The notes beneath the pieces are model-generated. The model saw nothing but the letters and a program-made list of their open reading frames with translations, was not told the origin of the DNA and did no database searches. Below are positions 25,172 to 34,291 of a stretch of DNA of 34,967 nt, piece by piece; within the stretch, counting starts at the first letter, position 1; each line of letters starts with the position of its first letter. A program made the translations under genes and the position numbers. The stretch spans positions 1 through 34,967 of the forward strand of contig CBEVZC010000020.1 of NCBI GenBank assembly GCA_965554225.1, in the 5' to 3' direction. This DNA comes from BMS3ABIN04 sp965554225. GTDB lineage: Bacteria; Bacteroidota; Ignavibacteria; Ignavibacteriales; Melioribacteraceae.

Positions 25172-25197
25172 GAGTAATATAAGATTTCTTATATTCT

Positions 25198-25231
25198 AAA
25201 CCCGGTCAAATTGATCGGGTTTTTTATTTTT
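25198..25231 (+). terminator. Rho-independent terminator after pepT
   Basis: A 10-bp stem, AAACCCGGTC paired with GATCGGGTTT (one G-U pair, loop AAATT), lies at 25198-25222 and runs directly into TTTTTATTTTT. It starts 26 bases after the pepT stop. Confidence 0.9.
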
Positions 25232-25379
25232 AAATTTACTAAGTACGACGTGATTCTTACGAAGGGATCTGCAACCGGATTTATATTGTTATACCAGTTT
25301 GTGTTTTTTACAATACCGGTATCTATTTGTTCTTTAGATTCCGGTATTACATAAAGAACGTTTAAATCGGAATAGCAAT

Positions 25380-25408
25380 TTGGAATTCTTTTACATTTCC
25401 CATACTAA
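25380..25408 (+). promoter_or_regulatory. Candidate promoter for the acyl-CoA synthetase gene
   Basis: TTGGAA (25380-25385), 17 bp, TACTAA (25403-25408) predict a start near 25415, about 45-50 bases before the gene. The -10 match is weak. An 8-bp inverted repeat (AATACCGG ... CCGGTATT) lies about 30-65 bases further upstream. Confidence 0.33.
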
Positions 25409-25463
25409 ATTACTTTTTATTAAAAATTTATTAATTTAGGATAAAGAAAAGAAGGATATGCAA

Positions 25464-27155
25464 ATGGAAAAATTATCAAAATTTACACTGGCTGAAGTTA
25501 TAAAAGTAAGTTCCGGTTCTTTTAGTGAAAGGATGGCTTTTTCTGAAATTAGCGGATCATCATTAACATATAAAGAATTTGGTGAAAAGGTAAAATCCAT
25601 TTCCGCATTTTTAGAAGAGCGCGGAATAAATAAAGGTGATAAAGTTGCTCTTTTAAGTGAGAATAAACCCAATTGGGGAGTTGCTTATTTTGCTATTACT
25701 TCAATGGGTGCTGTGGTTGTTCCTATTATGACCGAATTTTCTACCGGAGAAATCCAACACATAATACGCCATTCCGGTTGCAAAGCTATATTTGTATCGG
25801 CAAAGTTGTTTGAGAAAGTTGAGGGCTGTAATTACGAAGAAGTTTCAACAATTATTTTAATTGATGATTTTAGTATTGTGCCGCCGAAAACCAGCAATGC
25901 TTTTCTTAAAGATGCAGTCAAAACCGGGAAAAGAGAATTTGATAAAATATTAGCTGCTGCATACAAACTTATAAGCAAGAGTCAAAGAAGTGTAAACGAA
26001 GATGATTTAGCGTCAATAGTTTATACATCAGGAACAACGGGCCATTCAAAGGGAGTTATGTTAACCCATAAAAATATTGTTCATGATGCAGTAGCCACAT
26101 TAAAAATGGTGACTATAGTTCCCGAAGACAGACTTCTCTCAATTTTACCTTTAGCTCATACTTTTGAATGTACTTTAGGAATGATTGCTCCGGTAATAAG
26201 TGGAGCTTCAATTTATTACTTAGATAGACCGCCCACAGCTTCTGCATTACTGCCGGCAATGGGAAAAGTAAAACCGACTATTATTTTATCGGTGCCACTA
26301 ATAATTGAAAAAATATTTAAACTTAAAATATTACCCGAATTAACAAAAAAACCTGTAGTAAAAACTCTGTATAAATTTCCTCCAATGAGGAAAAAGCTGC
26401 ATAAAATTGCCGGGAAAAAATTGCTTAAAACTTTTGGCGGGGAATTAAAATTGTTTCCGATTGGCGGGGCAGCTTTAGCCTATGAAGTTGAGCGATTTTT
26501 GAGGGAAGCAAAGTTTCCTTATGCAATTGGTTACGGATTATCAGAAACTTCTCCAGTTGTAACCGGAGACGATAAAAATAATACTAAGTTTAGAGCCGTT
26601 GGCAGAGTAATGATGGGTATGGAAATTAAAATTGATAACCCGGATCCTGAGACCGGAGAAGGGGAAGTGCTGATTAAAGGACCAAATGTTATGAAGGGTT
26701 ATTACAAAGACCCTGAAACTACAAAAAATGTGTTTACAGAGGACGGATGGTTTAAATCAGGTGACCTGGGAATAATTGACGCTGAGGGCTACTTATTTAT
26801 CAGAGGCCGTTCTAAAAATGTAATAATCGGATCGAATGGGAAAAATGTATATCCCGAGCAAATTGAGTCTGTTATTAATGATCTGCCGTATGTTGTAGAA
26901 TCTTTGGTAATAGAAAAAGAAGGGAAGTTGGTAGCAAAAGTAAATTTAAATTACGAAGAACTCGATGAAGACTTTAACTTACATAGTTTACCGGATCCCG
27001 AAACGCGAAAAAAAATAAAATCAATTTTGGATGATATTCTTAAAACAACAAACAGCAGAGTTTCTTCTTTTTCAAAGATTAACGAAATTGTAGAGCAAGC
27101 TGAACCGTTTGAAAAAACTCCGACAAAAAAGATAAAACGCTATTTGTATACTTAA
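25464..27155 (+). CDS. Long-chain fatty-acid-CoA ligase (AMP-forming)
   Basis: The protein (563 residues from this start) is a full-length ANL-superfamily enzyme that activates a fatty acid through an acyl-adenylate to acyl-CoA. Motifs seen: P-loop VYTSGTTGHSKG at about 186-197, ILPLAHTFECT, the GYGLSETSPVV A5-type motif, GWFKSGDLGIID, the hinge IRGRSKNVIIGSNGKNVYPEQIE, and the C-terminal catalytic-lysine region KTPTKKIKRYLYT. The wording of these motifs is closest to FadD-type long-chain ligases. Two ATGs are possible. The one at 25458 is only one base from the AGGA Shine-Dalgarno, whereas 25464 has a seven-base spacing and is preferred. The gene ends 24 bp from the convergent DUF4175 gene with no visible terminator between. 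Confidence 0.9.
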   Translation: MEKLSKFTLAEVIKVSSGSFSERMAFSEISGSSLTYKEFGEKVKSISAFLEERGINKGDKVALLSENKPNWGVAYFAITSMGAVVVPIMTEFSTGEIQHIIRHSGCKAIFVSAKLFEKVEGCNYEEVSTIILIDDFSIVPPKTSNAFLKDAVKTGKREFDKILAAAYKLISKSQRSVNEDDLASIVYTSGTTGHSKGVMLTHKNIVHDAVATLKMVTIVPEDRLLSILPLAHTFECTLGMIAPVISGASIYYLDRPPTASALLPAMGKVKPTIILSVPLIIEKIFKLKILPELTKKPVVKTLYKFPPMRKKLHKIAGKKLLKTFGGELKLFPIGGAALAYEVERFLREAKFPYAIGYGLSETSPVVTGDDKNNTKFRAVGRVMMGMEIKIDNPDPETGEGEVLIKGPNVMKGYYKDPETTKNVFTEDGWFKSGDLGIIDAEGYLFIRGRSKNVIIGSNGKNVYPEQIESVINDLPYVVESLVIEKEGKLVAKVNLNYEELDEDFNLHSLPDPETRKKIKSILDDILKTTNSRVSSFSKINEIVEQAEPFEKTPTKKIKRYLYT

Positions 27156-27179
27156 AATTTAATACGATAGATGGATGAC

Positions 27180-30100
27180 TTAGTTTTTATTCTTTTCCAA
27201 TGCATCGTAATATTTCCGTATTAAATCTTCGTAATCTTTAGTATAACCTTCATTTATAGCTTTTAGCAGTTCGTCTTGGATAACATTTTTTTTATCTTCG
27301 TTATTCAAAAACAATTCGGCGGGAGATTTAAGATTAAAAGTTTTACCGCTTCTGGAAATACGTTTGTTTTCAAAATCCCGTTCATTCATAGAACGTTGAG
27401 CGTCTAATAATTTTGATAAAATATGCTTTTGCTCATGAATTAATTTATCATCAACTTTTTGGGTATTCATGTTTGTAACGACTTCTTTCATTTGCCGTAA
27501 TATTTCGTCCAAATTTGCAGTAATTTTTTTTGATTCACCTGAAACTTTTGCTTCTTTATTTAATTCTGCTAAAGATTTTTGAATCATTGCCTGCTGCCTT
27601 GCCAAGCGCTGCATTTGTGCCTGCTGCTGCATTGTAAGTTGACCTTGGTTAAGCATTTGAGTCATTTGGTTTAGCTGCATCTGCTGCTGGGAAAGCTGCT
27701 GCATTTGCTGCATCAGAGACATCATTCCACCGCCCTGTCCGCCTTGCATCATCTGCTGCATGGCACCATTCATTAGTGTAGCAGCTTGATTTAGTGATGC
27801 CATTGCTCCGTTTTGGCTTTGAATAGCGAGAGAACTGTTTTTGTTTTGCATAGAAGCAATTGAACGATTCATATCCGAACGGGCTTTCCCTAGCGCTCTT
27901 CCCATTTCCGGTGTTATAGCAAATGTTTTCTGCGATAACTTAGACATTTGCTTCAATACCTTGGAAAGATTATTCTGAAGTTCAAATTGTTTCTCCGACT
28001 TTTTATTTAGCTGTGACGATCCCGAACGTAATCCTGTTGTTTCGTTTTTTAATTGTTCCTGCTGCTTTGAAAGAGATATCAACTCGTTACTTATTTTCAT
28101 CATTTCGCTTAATACTTGCATCTGACTTTTTTGTTGCAAATTGGATTTTAAACTCTTCATTTGCTTAAGCATCTTTTGCATATTTTGTTTTATTTGTTCT
28201 TGGTTTTGAGCTGACATTTGCATTTGCTCAGCTTGCATTTGCTTACTTGCTTCTTCAGATAACTTTTGGTTTTCTTGTTTTTCAAAATTTTCTTTCATTT
28301 TCTCCATTTCTTTCTGTGGCATGTCCTTAAATTCATTCATCTTTTCTTTTAAGTCTTTCATTGTCTTATCAAGATTTTTTAGATTTTTAGTAATATCATT
28401 CTGTTTTTTATTTAGTCTGTCAAGATTCTTCTTGTCTGCCGGATTTGCTTTTTGTGTTTCCTTTTTCAGCGCTTCTTGATTTTTTGTTAATTGCTCTGTT
28501 CTTTTAATCAGCTCATCTACTTTTTGTTCAACTTGTATCCGTTTTAATAACTTTAAAGTTCTTTCTATACTTTTTTGAAACATCTCTTCATTCATCTTAA
28601 AGTTGTTCATAGAATTTTGAACTTGGTCTCTCATCATCTTCTGTAATGAAGCCTGTAATTTATCCAAAGCTTTTTTCATTTCTTCGCTGCTCATTTGATC
28701 TAATAATTTCTGCAGCTCGGCATACTTTTTAATTGTTTCTTTAGAGAGCAAATTATTTTGCTGCATTTCATTTTTCATTTTATTCATTTTCGATTTTATA
28801 TCGTCAATCTTATTCCCAAGCTGTTTAAATTTATCCATAGCTTTTTCTATTTTATCTTTTTCCTCCCAATTTATTTTCCTGCTGTTCTTTTTCAAGTCGT
28901 TATTAATATTCCGGAGATCTTCTTTTAATTTTTCGGCTTCCTTCAAAGTTTTCTTTAAATCATCTTCTGCTTTGTGATTTACGTCTGCTGTCTCGGTTAA
29001 TAATTCATCTAAGGTTGGAATTCTAACAGTGTGTATAACGGTCTTCGATGATTTCGGTCCATTTACGTTGTCGTTATCGAATACTTCCAAGAAATAGGAC
29101 ATTACATCGTTTGCCGCTAAATTTAGGTCCGATAAATCCCATAAATAATAAACATCATCTTCTTTCTTTCCCTTCTTTACCGGAATGCTAACTTGTGTAA
29201 AAGAATTTTGTACAGGCTCGTAGCGGGATTGGGATAATCTGTAATTCAGAGTCAACTTTGATATTCCGTAATCATCACTAATTTTTGAAATTAAAGTTAG
29301 TTTGTCGTTTTCCGGAAGTTTAACATTTTTTTCGGGGGAAACAAGTTCGATATTAGGGTAATTATCTTCTAAAGTTTTAATTGTATAAGTAATAGGGTTT
29401 TCGTTTTGGGTTCCTTCTTCATCTATTAAGTCAATATGATACTCATCATTTTTATAGATCTTAAAATTTATTTTACCAGAGTTACCTTCCAACGTGAAAG
29501 CTAAAGGTTTTTTATTTTTAAAAACTATTTGTGCGGCGCTTAATTTTTTAGTTGCGTTAATTTTATACTTTACCATGGTTCCGGGAAGTCCTATAATATT
29601 TCCGTTATCTTCCAATGATTCTTTTGGTAAACCGGAATAGCCGGGAGGAATAATCTCGACATTGAACGAATTGATTACAGGTCTATTTAAAACAGTTACC
29701 CTAAAAGTATCGCTAAATATATTGTTTGAAGAGACAAAATATTGAAACGAATTTTTTATGCTTCTTATTGTCAATGTAAAATTCCGGATGGAGTCCGGTT
29801 TCAATTCGGTGTTGTCAAATTCCGAATCTTCAATGGACTTCTTTTTAATAAAAACTTGTTTCGGATGTTTTCCTTTTGTCTTTACAATTATTTTTAAGTT
29901 TTCACCCTTTGTAAGTTTTACATTTCCCGGTTCAACAATAAAACTAAATTCGGGAGGTTCAATAAATTCTTTGTTAAAATTTAATAATCTGCTTGCTGAT
30001 GCTTGGAGCGGAGGAACGAGTAGAAAAAATAGAACTATAAAACAAACTACTGCAATTGCCGTATAAAATAAGTTTTTAAGCACAGTAAGATTAACCGCTT

Positions 30101-30548
30101 TTTTAAAATTGAAGTCTTTTGTTTTATTATAAATATTGGTTAATGCGGCTATTATTAAATCGTTAGAATAGTGATTCTCATTACTTTCCATCAATTGCAA
30201 AGCATTTGCAAGATCATCTTTTACTTCGGGAAACACTTTGCCTACTTTATTGGCAGCTTCCAGGTGGCTTTTCTTTTTGGTAAAAATTGATCTGCCAATT
30301 GGTAATAACAAAAAGTAAACGGCAAGAACGGCGGTAATAAAAATAAAACTCCAAAATAAAACCGTTCGTGTTCCGGAAGAAAAATTCCCTGCAAGTTCGC
30401 TTAAAACAAGCAAGAAAAATAGCACTCCGGAAGAAATAACAAACGTAAGCAATCCTTTCAAAAAAGACTTCTCGGTTTCCTTATGTAAAACGGAATCTAA
30501 TTTATTTTTTAATTCGTTTATATATTTATCGGGATTCTTATTCATCAT
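27180..30548 (-). CDS. DUF4175 family protein, coiled-coil and Gln/Met-rich
   Basis: The 1122-residue protein has three N-terminal membrane helices (about 29-51, 61-84 and 157-180). A beta-rich extracytoplasmic region to about residue 520 follows, with Ig-like stretches including LVSPEKNVKLPENDKLTL. A very long Lys/Glu/Gln coiled-coil runs from about 535 to 930, then a Gln/Met-rich low-complexity segment at 933-988 containing GGQGGGMM, and a conserved C-terminus ending NEGYTKDYEDLIRKYYDAL. This layout matches DUF4175 proteins of the Bacteroidota/Ignavibacteria and related groups; their function is not established. The start is ATG-ATG, 3 bp after the stop of the DUF4159 gene, so the two are one operon. 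A role as an envelope scaffold is inference only. Confidence 0.82.
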   Translation of the reverse strand: MMNKNPDKYINELKNKLDSVLHKETEKSFLKGLLTFVISSGVLFFLLVLSELAGNFSSGTRTVLFWSFIFITAVLAVYFLLLPIGRSIFTKKKSHLEAANKVGKVFPEVKDDLANALQLMESNENHYSNDLIIAALTNIYNKTKDFNFKKAVNLTVLKNLFYTAIAVVCFIVLFFLLVPPLQASASRLLNFNKEFIEPPEFSFIVEPGNVKLTKGENLKIIVKTKGKHPKQVFIKKKSIEDSEFDNTELKPDSIRNFTLTIRSIKNSFQYFVSSNNIFSDTFRVTVLNRPVINSFNVEIIPPGYSGLPKESLEDNGNIIGLPGTMVKYKINATKKLSAAQIVFKNKKPLAFTLEGNSGKINFKIYKNDEYHIDLIDEEGTQNENPITYTIKTLEDNYPNIELVSPEKNVKLPENDKLTLISKISDDYGISKLTLNYRLSQSRYEPVQNSFTQVSIPVKKGKKEDDVYYLWDLSDLNLAANDVMSYFLEVFDNDNVNGPKSSKTVIHTVRIPTLDELLTETADVNHKAEDDLKKTLKEAEKLKEDLRNINNDLKKNSRKINWEEKDKIEKAMDKFKQLGNKIDDIKSKMNKMKNEMQQNNLLSKETIKKYAELQKLLDQMSSEEMKKALDKLQASLQKMMRDQVQNSMNNFKMNEEMFQKSIERTLKLLKRIQVEQKVDELIKRTEQLTKNQEALKKETQKANPADKKNLDRLNKKQNDITKNLKNLDKTMKDLKEKMNEFKDMPQKEMEKMKENFEKQENQKLSEEASKQMQAEQMQMSAQNQEQIKQNMQKMLKQMKSLKSNLQQKSQMQVLSEMMKISNELISLSKQQEQLKNETTGLRSGSSQLNKKSEKQFELQNNLSKVLKQMSKLSQKTFAITPEMGRALGKARSDMNRSIASMQNKNSSLAIQSQNGAMASLNQAATLMNGAMQQMMQGGQGGGMMSLMQQMQQLSQQQMQLNQMTQMLNQGQLTMQQQAQMQRLARQQAMIQKSLAELNKEAKVSGESKKITANLDEILRQMKEVVTNMNTQKVDDKLIHEQKHILSKLLDAQRSMNERDFENKRISRSGKTFNLKSPAELFLNNEDKKNVIQDELLKAINEGYTKDYEDLIRKYYDALEKNKN

Positions 30549-30551
30549 ATT

Positions 30552-31223
30552 TTAGTTTGAAAGGACATATAGTACCAAATTTGTTCCGAACTTTAATGCT
30601 TCTTCTCTTTTTGCCGGAGGGTCTTTATGAATTTCCGGATCAGCCCATCCGTCGCTCGGATTGCTTTCATAAGTATAATATACAGCCAGCCGTTTGCCTA
30701 AGAAAATTCCAAATCCTTGAGGAGGCTTTCCGTTATGTTTATGAGTTTTAGGAGGACCACTTTCAAAATCATATAATATATGATATAGTTGATGATTAAA
30801 AGGCAGTTCGGTTAAGTCTTTAGCCGGAAACACCTTTTTTATTTCGCGCCTGAAAGACTTGTCGAGACCGTAATCATCATCCACATATAAAAATCCTCCG
30901 TTTTCTAAATAGGTTCTTAATCTATTTACATCTTCATCGGAAAAGACAATATTTCCGTGACCGGTTAAGAATAAAAAAGGATAAGAATAAATGTCATCAG
31001 ATGAAATATCTACAAATGTATATTCCGGATTAGTTATTACAGTCGTGTTCTTCTCAACAAATTCGAGCAGATTAACTTCGCTCGACGGGTCGTTGTACCA
31101 ATCGCCCCCCCCGCCGTATTTGAGCCTTGAAATCTGAAACGCTCCGTCGTTTTTAGGTTGAGCTGCAGCAACTATTAATAAAGAGAAAAAAATAATATTT
31201 AGTAAATAAATTTTCATTTTCAT
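30552..31223 (-). CDS. DUF4159 domain protein, exported
   Basis: The 223-residue protein starts with a signal peptide (charged MKMK, hydrophobic core, AAAQ near residue 20-22), so it should be periplasmic. The rest is a DUF4159 domain: FQISRLKYGGGGDWYND near the start, FLFLTGHGNIVFSDEDV, the GGFLYVDDDYG element, and a C-terminal half with GFGIFLGKRLAVYYTYESNPSDGWAD. The fold is related to class-I glutamine-amidotransferase/ThuA-like domains that sense or bind small molecules; no reaction is known. The four-Gly motif is encoded by an unusually long run of eight G (C on the plus strand, 31105-31112). No Shine-Dalgarno is evident. It is followed by DUF4175 after 3 bp. Confidence 0.85.
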   Translation of the reverse strand: MKMKIYLLNIIFFSLLIVAAAQPKNDGAFQISRLKYGGGGDWYNDPSSEVNLLEFVEKNTTVITNPEYTFVDISSDDIYSYPFLFLTGHGNIVFSDEDVNRLRTYLENGGFLYVDDDYGLDKSFRREIKKVFPAKDLTELPFNHQLYHILYDFESGPPKTHKHNGKPPQGFGIFLGKRLAVYYTYESNPSDGWADPEIHKDPPAKREEALKFGTNLVLYVLSN

Positions 31224-31277
31224 AAATCTATAAGATTGATAACAAGATTAAGAATAAACCGGTTCCCAAGAATAATA

Positions 31278-32417
31278 TTATTTTTCAATTATATTAAGTC
31301 CAAAATTTTGCAGCATTTCCTTAATAGAATCATTTCCTTTTGGTAAAATTACCGCATAGTTTGAAAGTTCCCGTCTTAATCTATACTCTTTTCTAAGTCT
31401 ATCAAAATATTTACCACGCATTTCTTTTGGTAAATCATTCATTTTTTTTAGCAAATTACTATCTTCGTTTATTGGATAAACCTTCTTAAATACTTGGTAA
31501 AGTACTTTTTCAATTGAATCGATTGAACTTATTATAATTTCTTTATCCGGGATTTCCGGTAAATTCTGATTCCAAGAAGGTTCTAAGTTAAAGAACTTAC
31601 AAAAGGCATTATAAATCATTTTTGTACCGTTTACTTTACCTTCAAATGAATAACCGGCAATGTGCGGAGTTCCGATATCCACTTTGCTTAATAAAACGGT
31701 TGATATCTCGGGCTCTTCTTCCCATACATCAAAGATTGTGGTTAAGCTTTTTTTATCCAAAATTTTTAACATCGCCTTATTATTAACAACAGGACCACGG
31801 GAGCAATTAAGAAAAATTGAATTATTTTTAATTTGCTTTAACTGTTTTTCATCAATTAAATGAAATGTTTTATCTATTCCCGAATAAGTAATTGGGACGT
31901 GAAGTGTAATAATATCTGCCGTTAAAGCTTCTTCTAATGAGCAATAAATATTCTCTTTCGTTTTTCTCTGTAGCGGAGGATCGTTAACTAATACCTTAAA
32001 TCCTAAAGCTTTACTCATCTTTACTATTTTTGAACCTATATTACCGGCTCCAATTACTCCGATTGTTTTATCAAGAAGAGGAATTTTCTTAGTTCGTGAA
32101 ATGTAAGTTAAGGCGCCAAAAACATATTCCGCAACAGCTTGGGAGTTGCATCCGGCTGCATTTGCAAATCCAATTCCTTCCCCTTTCAGATAATCAATAT
32201 CAACGTGATCAATACCTATAGTTGCCGTACCAACAAATTTAACACTTGACCCTGAAAGTAAATTGCTGTTTATTTGTGTTATTGAACGTGTAATTAAAGC
32301 ATCGGCATTTTTAACGAGACTGTTTGTTATTTCCCTGCCGTTTTTTAGAATAACATTTCCAAAGGGAGAAAAAGCCTCTTCGGCATAGGCAATGTTTTCG
32401 TCAATAATTATTTTCAT
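31278..32417 (-). CDS. pdxB: 4-phosphoerythronate dehydrogenase PdxB
   Basis: The 379-residue protein has the length of E. coli PdxB (378). It oxidises 4-phospho-D-erythronate to 2-oxo-3-hydroxy-4-phosphobutanoate with NAD in the DXP-dependent pathway to pyridoxal 5'-phosphate. Seen: the N-terminal substrate domain with TATIGIDHVDIDYL, a Rossmann motif GVIGAGNIGSKI at 120-131, catalytic R207 in NCSRGPVV, E235 in DVWEEEP and H252 in PHIAGYSFEGK. The motif after the His is diagnostic for PdxB over other D-2-hydroxyacid dehydrogenases. A C-terminal dimerisation domain of about 90 residues is present. It lies 54 bp upstream of the DUF4159 gene on the same strand and may be co-transcribed with it. 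A GAGAG stretch precedes the ATG. Confidence 0.93.
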   Translation of the reverse strand: MKIIIDENIAYAEEAFSPFGNVILKNGREITNSLVKNADALITRSITQINSNLLSGSSVKFVGTATIGIDHVDIDYLKGEGIGFANAAGCNSQAVAEYVFGALTYISRTKKIPLLDKTIGVIGAGNIGSKIVKMSKALGFKVLVNDPPLQRKTKENIYCSLEEALTADIITLHVPITYSGIDKTFHLIDEKQLKQIKNNSIFLNCSRGPVVNNKAMLKILDKKSLTTIFDVWEEEPEISTVLLSKVDIGTPHIAGYSFEGKVNGTKMIYNAFCKFFNLEPSWNQNLPEIPDKEIIISSIDSIEKVLYQVFKKVYPINEDSNLLKKMNDLPKEMRGKYFDRLRKEYRLRRELSNYAVILPKGNDSIKEMLQNFGLNIIEK

Positions 32418-32638
32418 TTTTTATATCTCTCAACCAAAACTTTAACAAAATTATACAAAATTAGTAATTATAATAAGATACGAATAAATTATATTTGTAT
32501 TCCCTAATAAAATTTTATATTTTATGACTATAATTTACTTAAATCATTCACAAAATAAATTTTGTAATTAAAATACTAATTATTTCTTTCGATAATAAAT
32601 AGAATAAATATATCTAATCACAAAACTAAGATGAACAA

Positions 32639-34051
32639 ATGAAAAAATATTTAATCACTTCGTTTTTGGTCTTATTAATTTCGTTTTTAGTTTCAAGCTG
32701 TGAATTAAACAAAAATTCAACTACTAATCCAGCGAGTCCTACAATTTCAGATATTACAGTTTCTGGACAAGTTGTTGATGAAGAATCCGGTGACGGTCTT
32801 GGAAATGTTACTATTAAAATTAGTGATGGGGATACCTTAAAAGGTACAATTACAGGAAGTGACGGTAAATTTGCTACTTCGTTTGGGATTGATAAAGATA
32901 AAGATTTAACTGTAATAGCATTCAAACCTGGATTTTTTGCAGATACAGCAATAGTATTTGCTTCTAAAGAAGGAGGCGCTAGTGTACCGCTATTTCTGTT
33001 GCAGAAAGATTCTTCCGGTACATCCGGTACCGGTGGGGGAACAGTTTCGAGTGGTGCTGCATCAATTTATTTATTCTCGCAAAATGATGAGAATATTGGA
33101 GTTAAGGAAAGCGGTTCATTAGAAAATACAGAAATTACTTTTGAAGTTCGTGATTCAAGTGGAATTCCTATTGATGTAAATAACTCTGAAACGGTTAATT
33201 TTAGTTTTGGATCAAATCCTAACGGTGGAGAGTATCTCTATCCAAAATCAGTTGTAACAAATGCACTGGGCAGAGCATCGGTAGTTCTGAACTCAGGTAC
33301 TGTTGCCGGTGTGGTTCAAGTTGTAGCAGAAATCAATGGTAAAAATGGAGTAATAAAATCGAAACCAGTACTAGTTGCTATTTATGGAGGATTGCCGTTT
33401 GACGGACGGTTTGATGTTGCATCCGATAAACTGAATTATCCGAAATTAGGTGTCTTAGGATTCCAAATTGATTTTACAGCATATGTAGGTGATAAATTCA
33501 GCAATCCGGTTAGGCCCGGAACTGCCGTTTATTTTAATACTAATTCAGGTATTATAGACGGATCCGATTTAACCGATGACCTAGGGCGCGCAACAGTTCC
33601 TTTACTTACTCAAGGTTTTCCTGTTGATTTGGTTTACGGAGCAGGATTCTTTACTGTTACCGCATACACTGCCGATGAAAACTTAAACACATTAACTACA
33701 AAAACAACACGGATGCTTTCCGGTTCTCCTATTTTATCGGTATCGCCAACGTTTTTCAGTATTCCAAATGCAGGATCTCAAACTTTTCAATATACTTGCA
33801 GCGATATAAACGGAAATCCAATGTCGTTTGGACAATCGATTGTTGTTAGTGTAAAGAATGGTAATTTAGACGTTTCAGGCGATGTAAATATTAAATTACC
33901 CGATACTCAAAGCAGAAGCGCAACTTCTTTTTCTTTCTTTGCCTCCGATGCTAAGCCGGACTCAACTGAAATAAAACCTGCAACGATAATAATAAAAACC
34001 AGCGGGCCAAACGGAGAGACTTCAATTTCAATTTCCGGCACCGGTGGTTAG
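32639..34051 (+). CDS. Surface or periplasmic lipoprotein with carboxypeptidase-regulatory-like and Ig-like domains
   Basis: The 470-residue protein has a lipoprotein signal: MKK, hydrophobic core, lipobox LVSSC with lipidated C21. After a short Ser/Thr/Pro linker, residues about 40-115 form a carboxypeptidase-regulatory-like (CarboxypepD_reg/DUF4480-type) beta sandwich, with VSGQVVDEESGDGLGNVTI and the GSDGKF turn. A Gly/Ser/Thr-rich linker (about 125-140) leads into two or three Ig-like repeats resembling bacterial Big_1 domains. These have TNALGRASVVLNSGTVAG in one and TDDLGRATVPLLTQG at the same position of the next, showing internal duplication. No catalytic motif is seen, so a structural, adhesive or carrier role at the envelope is likely. 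No strong ribosome-binding site is present. The gene ends at a strong terminator. Confidence 0.85.
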   Translation: MKKYLITSFLVLLISFLVSSCELNKNSTTNPASPTISDITVSGQVVDEESGDGLGNVTIKISDGDTLKGTITGSDGKFATSFGIDKDKDLTVIAFKPGFFADTAIVFASKEGGASVPLFLLQKDSSGTSGTGGGTVSSGAASIYLFSQNDENIGVKESGSLENTEITFEVRDSSGIPIDVNNSETVNFSFGSNPNGGEYLYPKSVVTNALGRASVVLNSGTVAGVVQVVAEINGKNGVIKSKPVLVAIYGGLPFDGRFDVASDKLNYPKLGVLGFQIDFTAYVGDKFSNPVRPGTAVYFNTNSGIIDGSDLTDDLGRATVPLLTQGFPVDLVYGAGFFTVTAYTADENLNTLTTKTTRMLSGSPILSVSPTFFSIPNAGSQTFQYTCSDINGNPMSFGQSIVVSVKNGNLDVSGDVNIKLPDTQSRSATSFSFFASDAKPDSTEIKPATIIIKTSGPNGETSISISGTGG

Positions 34052-34073
34052 TAATAAATGAATTTATATTAAG

Positions 34074-34112
34074 AGACCGATTTAGAAATACAATGAATCG
34101 GTCTTTTTTTTT
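34074..34112 (+). terminator. Rho-independent terminator after the lipoprotein gene
   Basis: A 9-bp perfect stem, AGACCGATT (34074-34082) with AATCGGTCT (34096-34104), encloses a 13-nt loop and runs into eight further T residues. It begins 22 bases after the stop codon. Confidence 0.9.
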
Positions 34113-34291
34113 ATATGCCAATGCATTACCTGGTTGAGTGTATTTAAGCGCTATACTTAAGAGAAGAAATAATAATTTTGGCAGCATTTGTATTTTGCTG
34201 TCAAGTATTTAAATCATGTCAAAATCCATAACTTATACCAACAATTCCTATTCAAACAGGTTGTTCAATAATCGTAATTGGTGAAAACGCA

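Noticed and set aside
32631..32642. Three-codon upstream frame (ATG AAC AAA TGA) overlapping the lipoprotein start
   Set aside because: It is too short to judge and is expected by chance in AT-rich sequence; no attenuator structure accompanies it.
34178..34204. Hairpin TTGGCAGCA/TGCTGTCAA as terminator of the beta-barrel gene
   Set aside because: The stem is reasonable (9 bp with one wobble), but it lies about 90 bases beyond the stop codon and has no U-tract on the minus strand.
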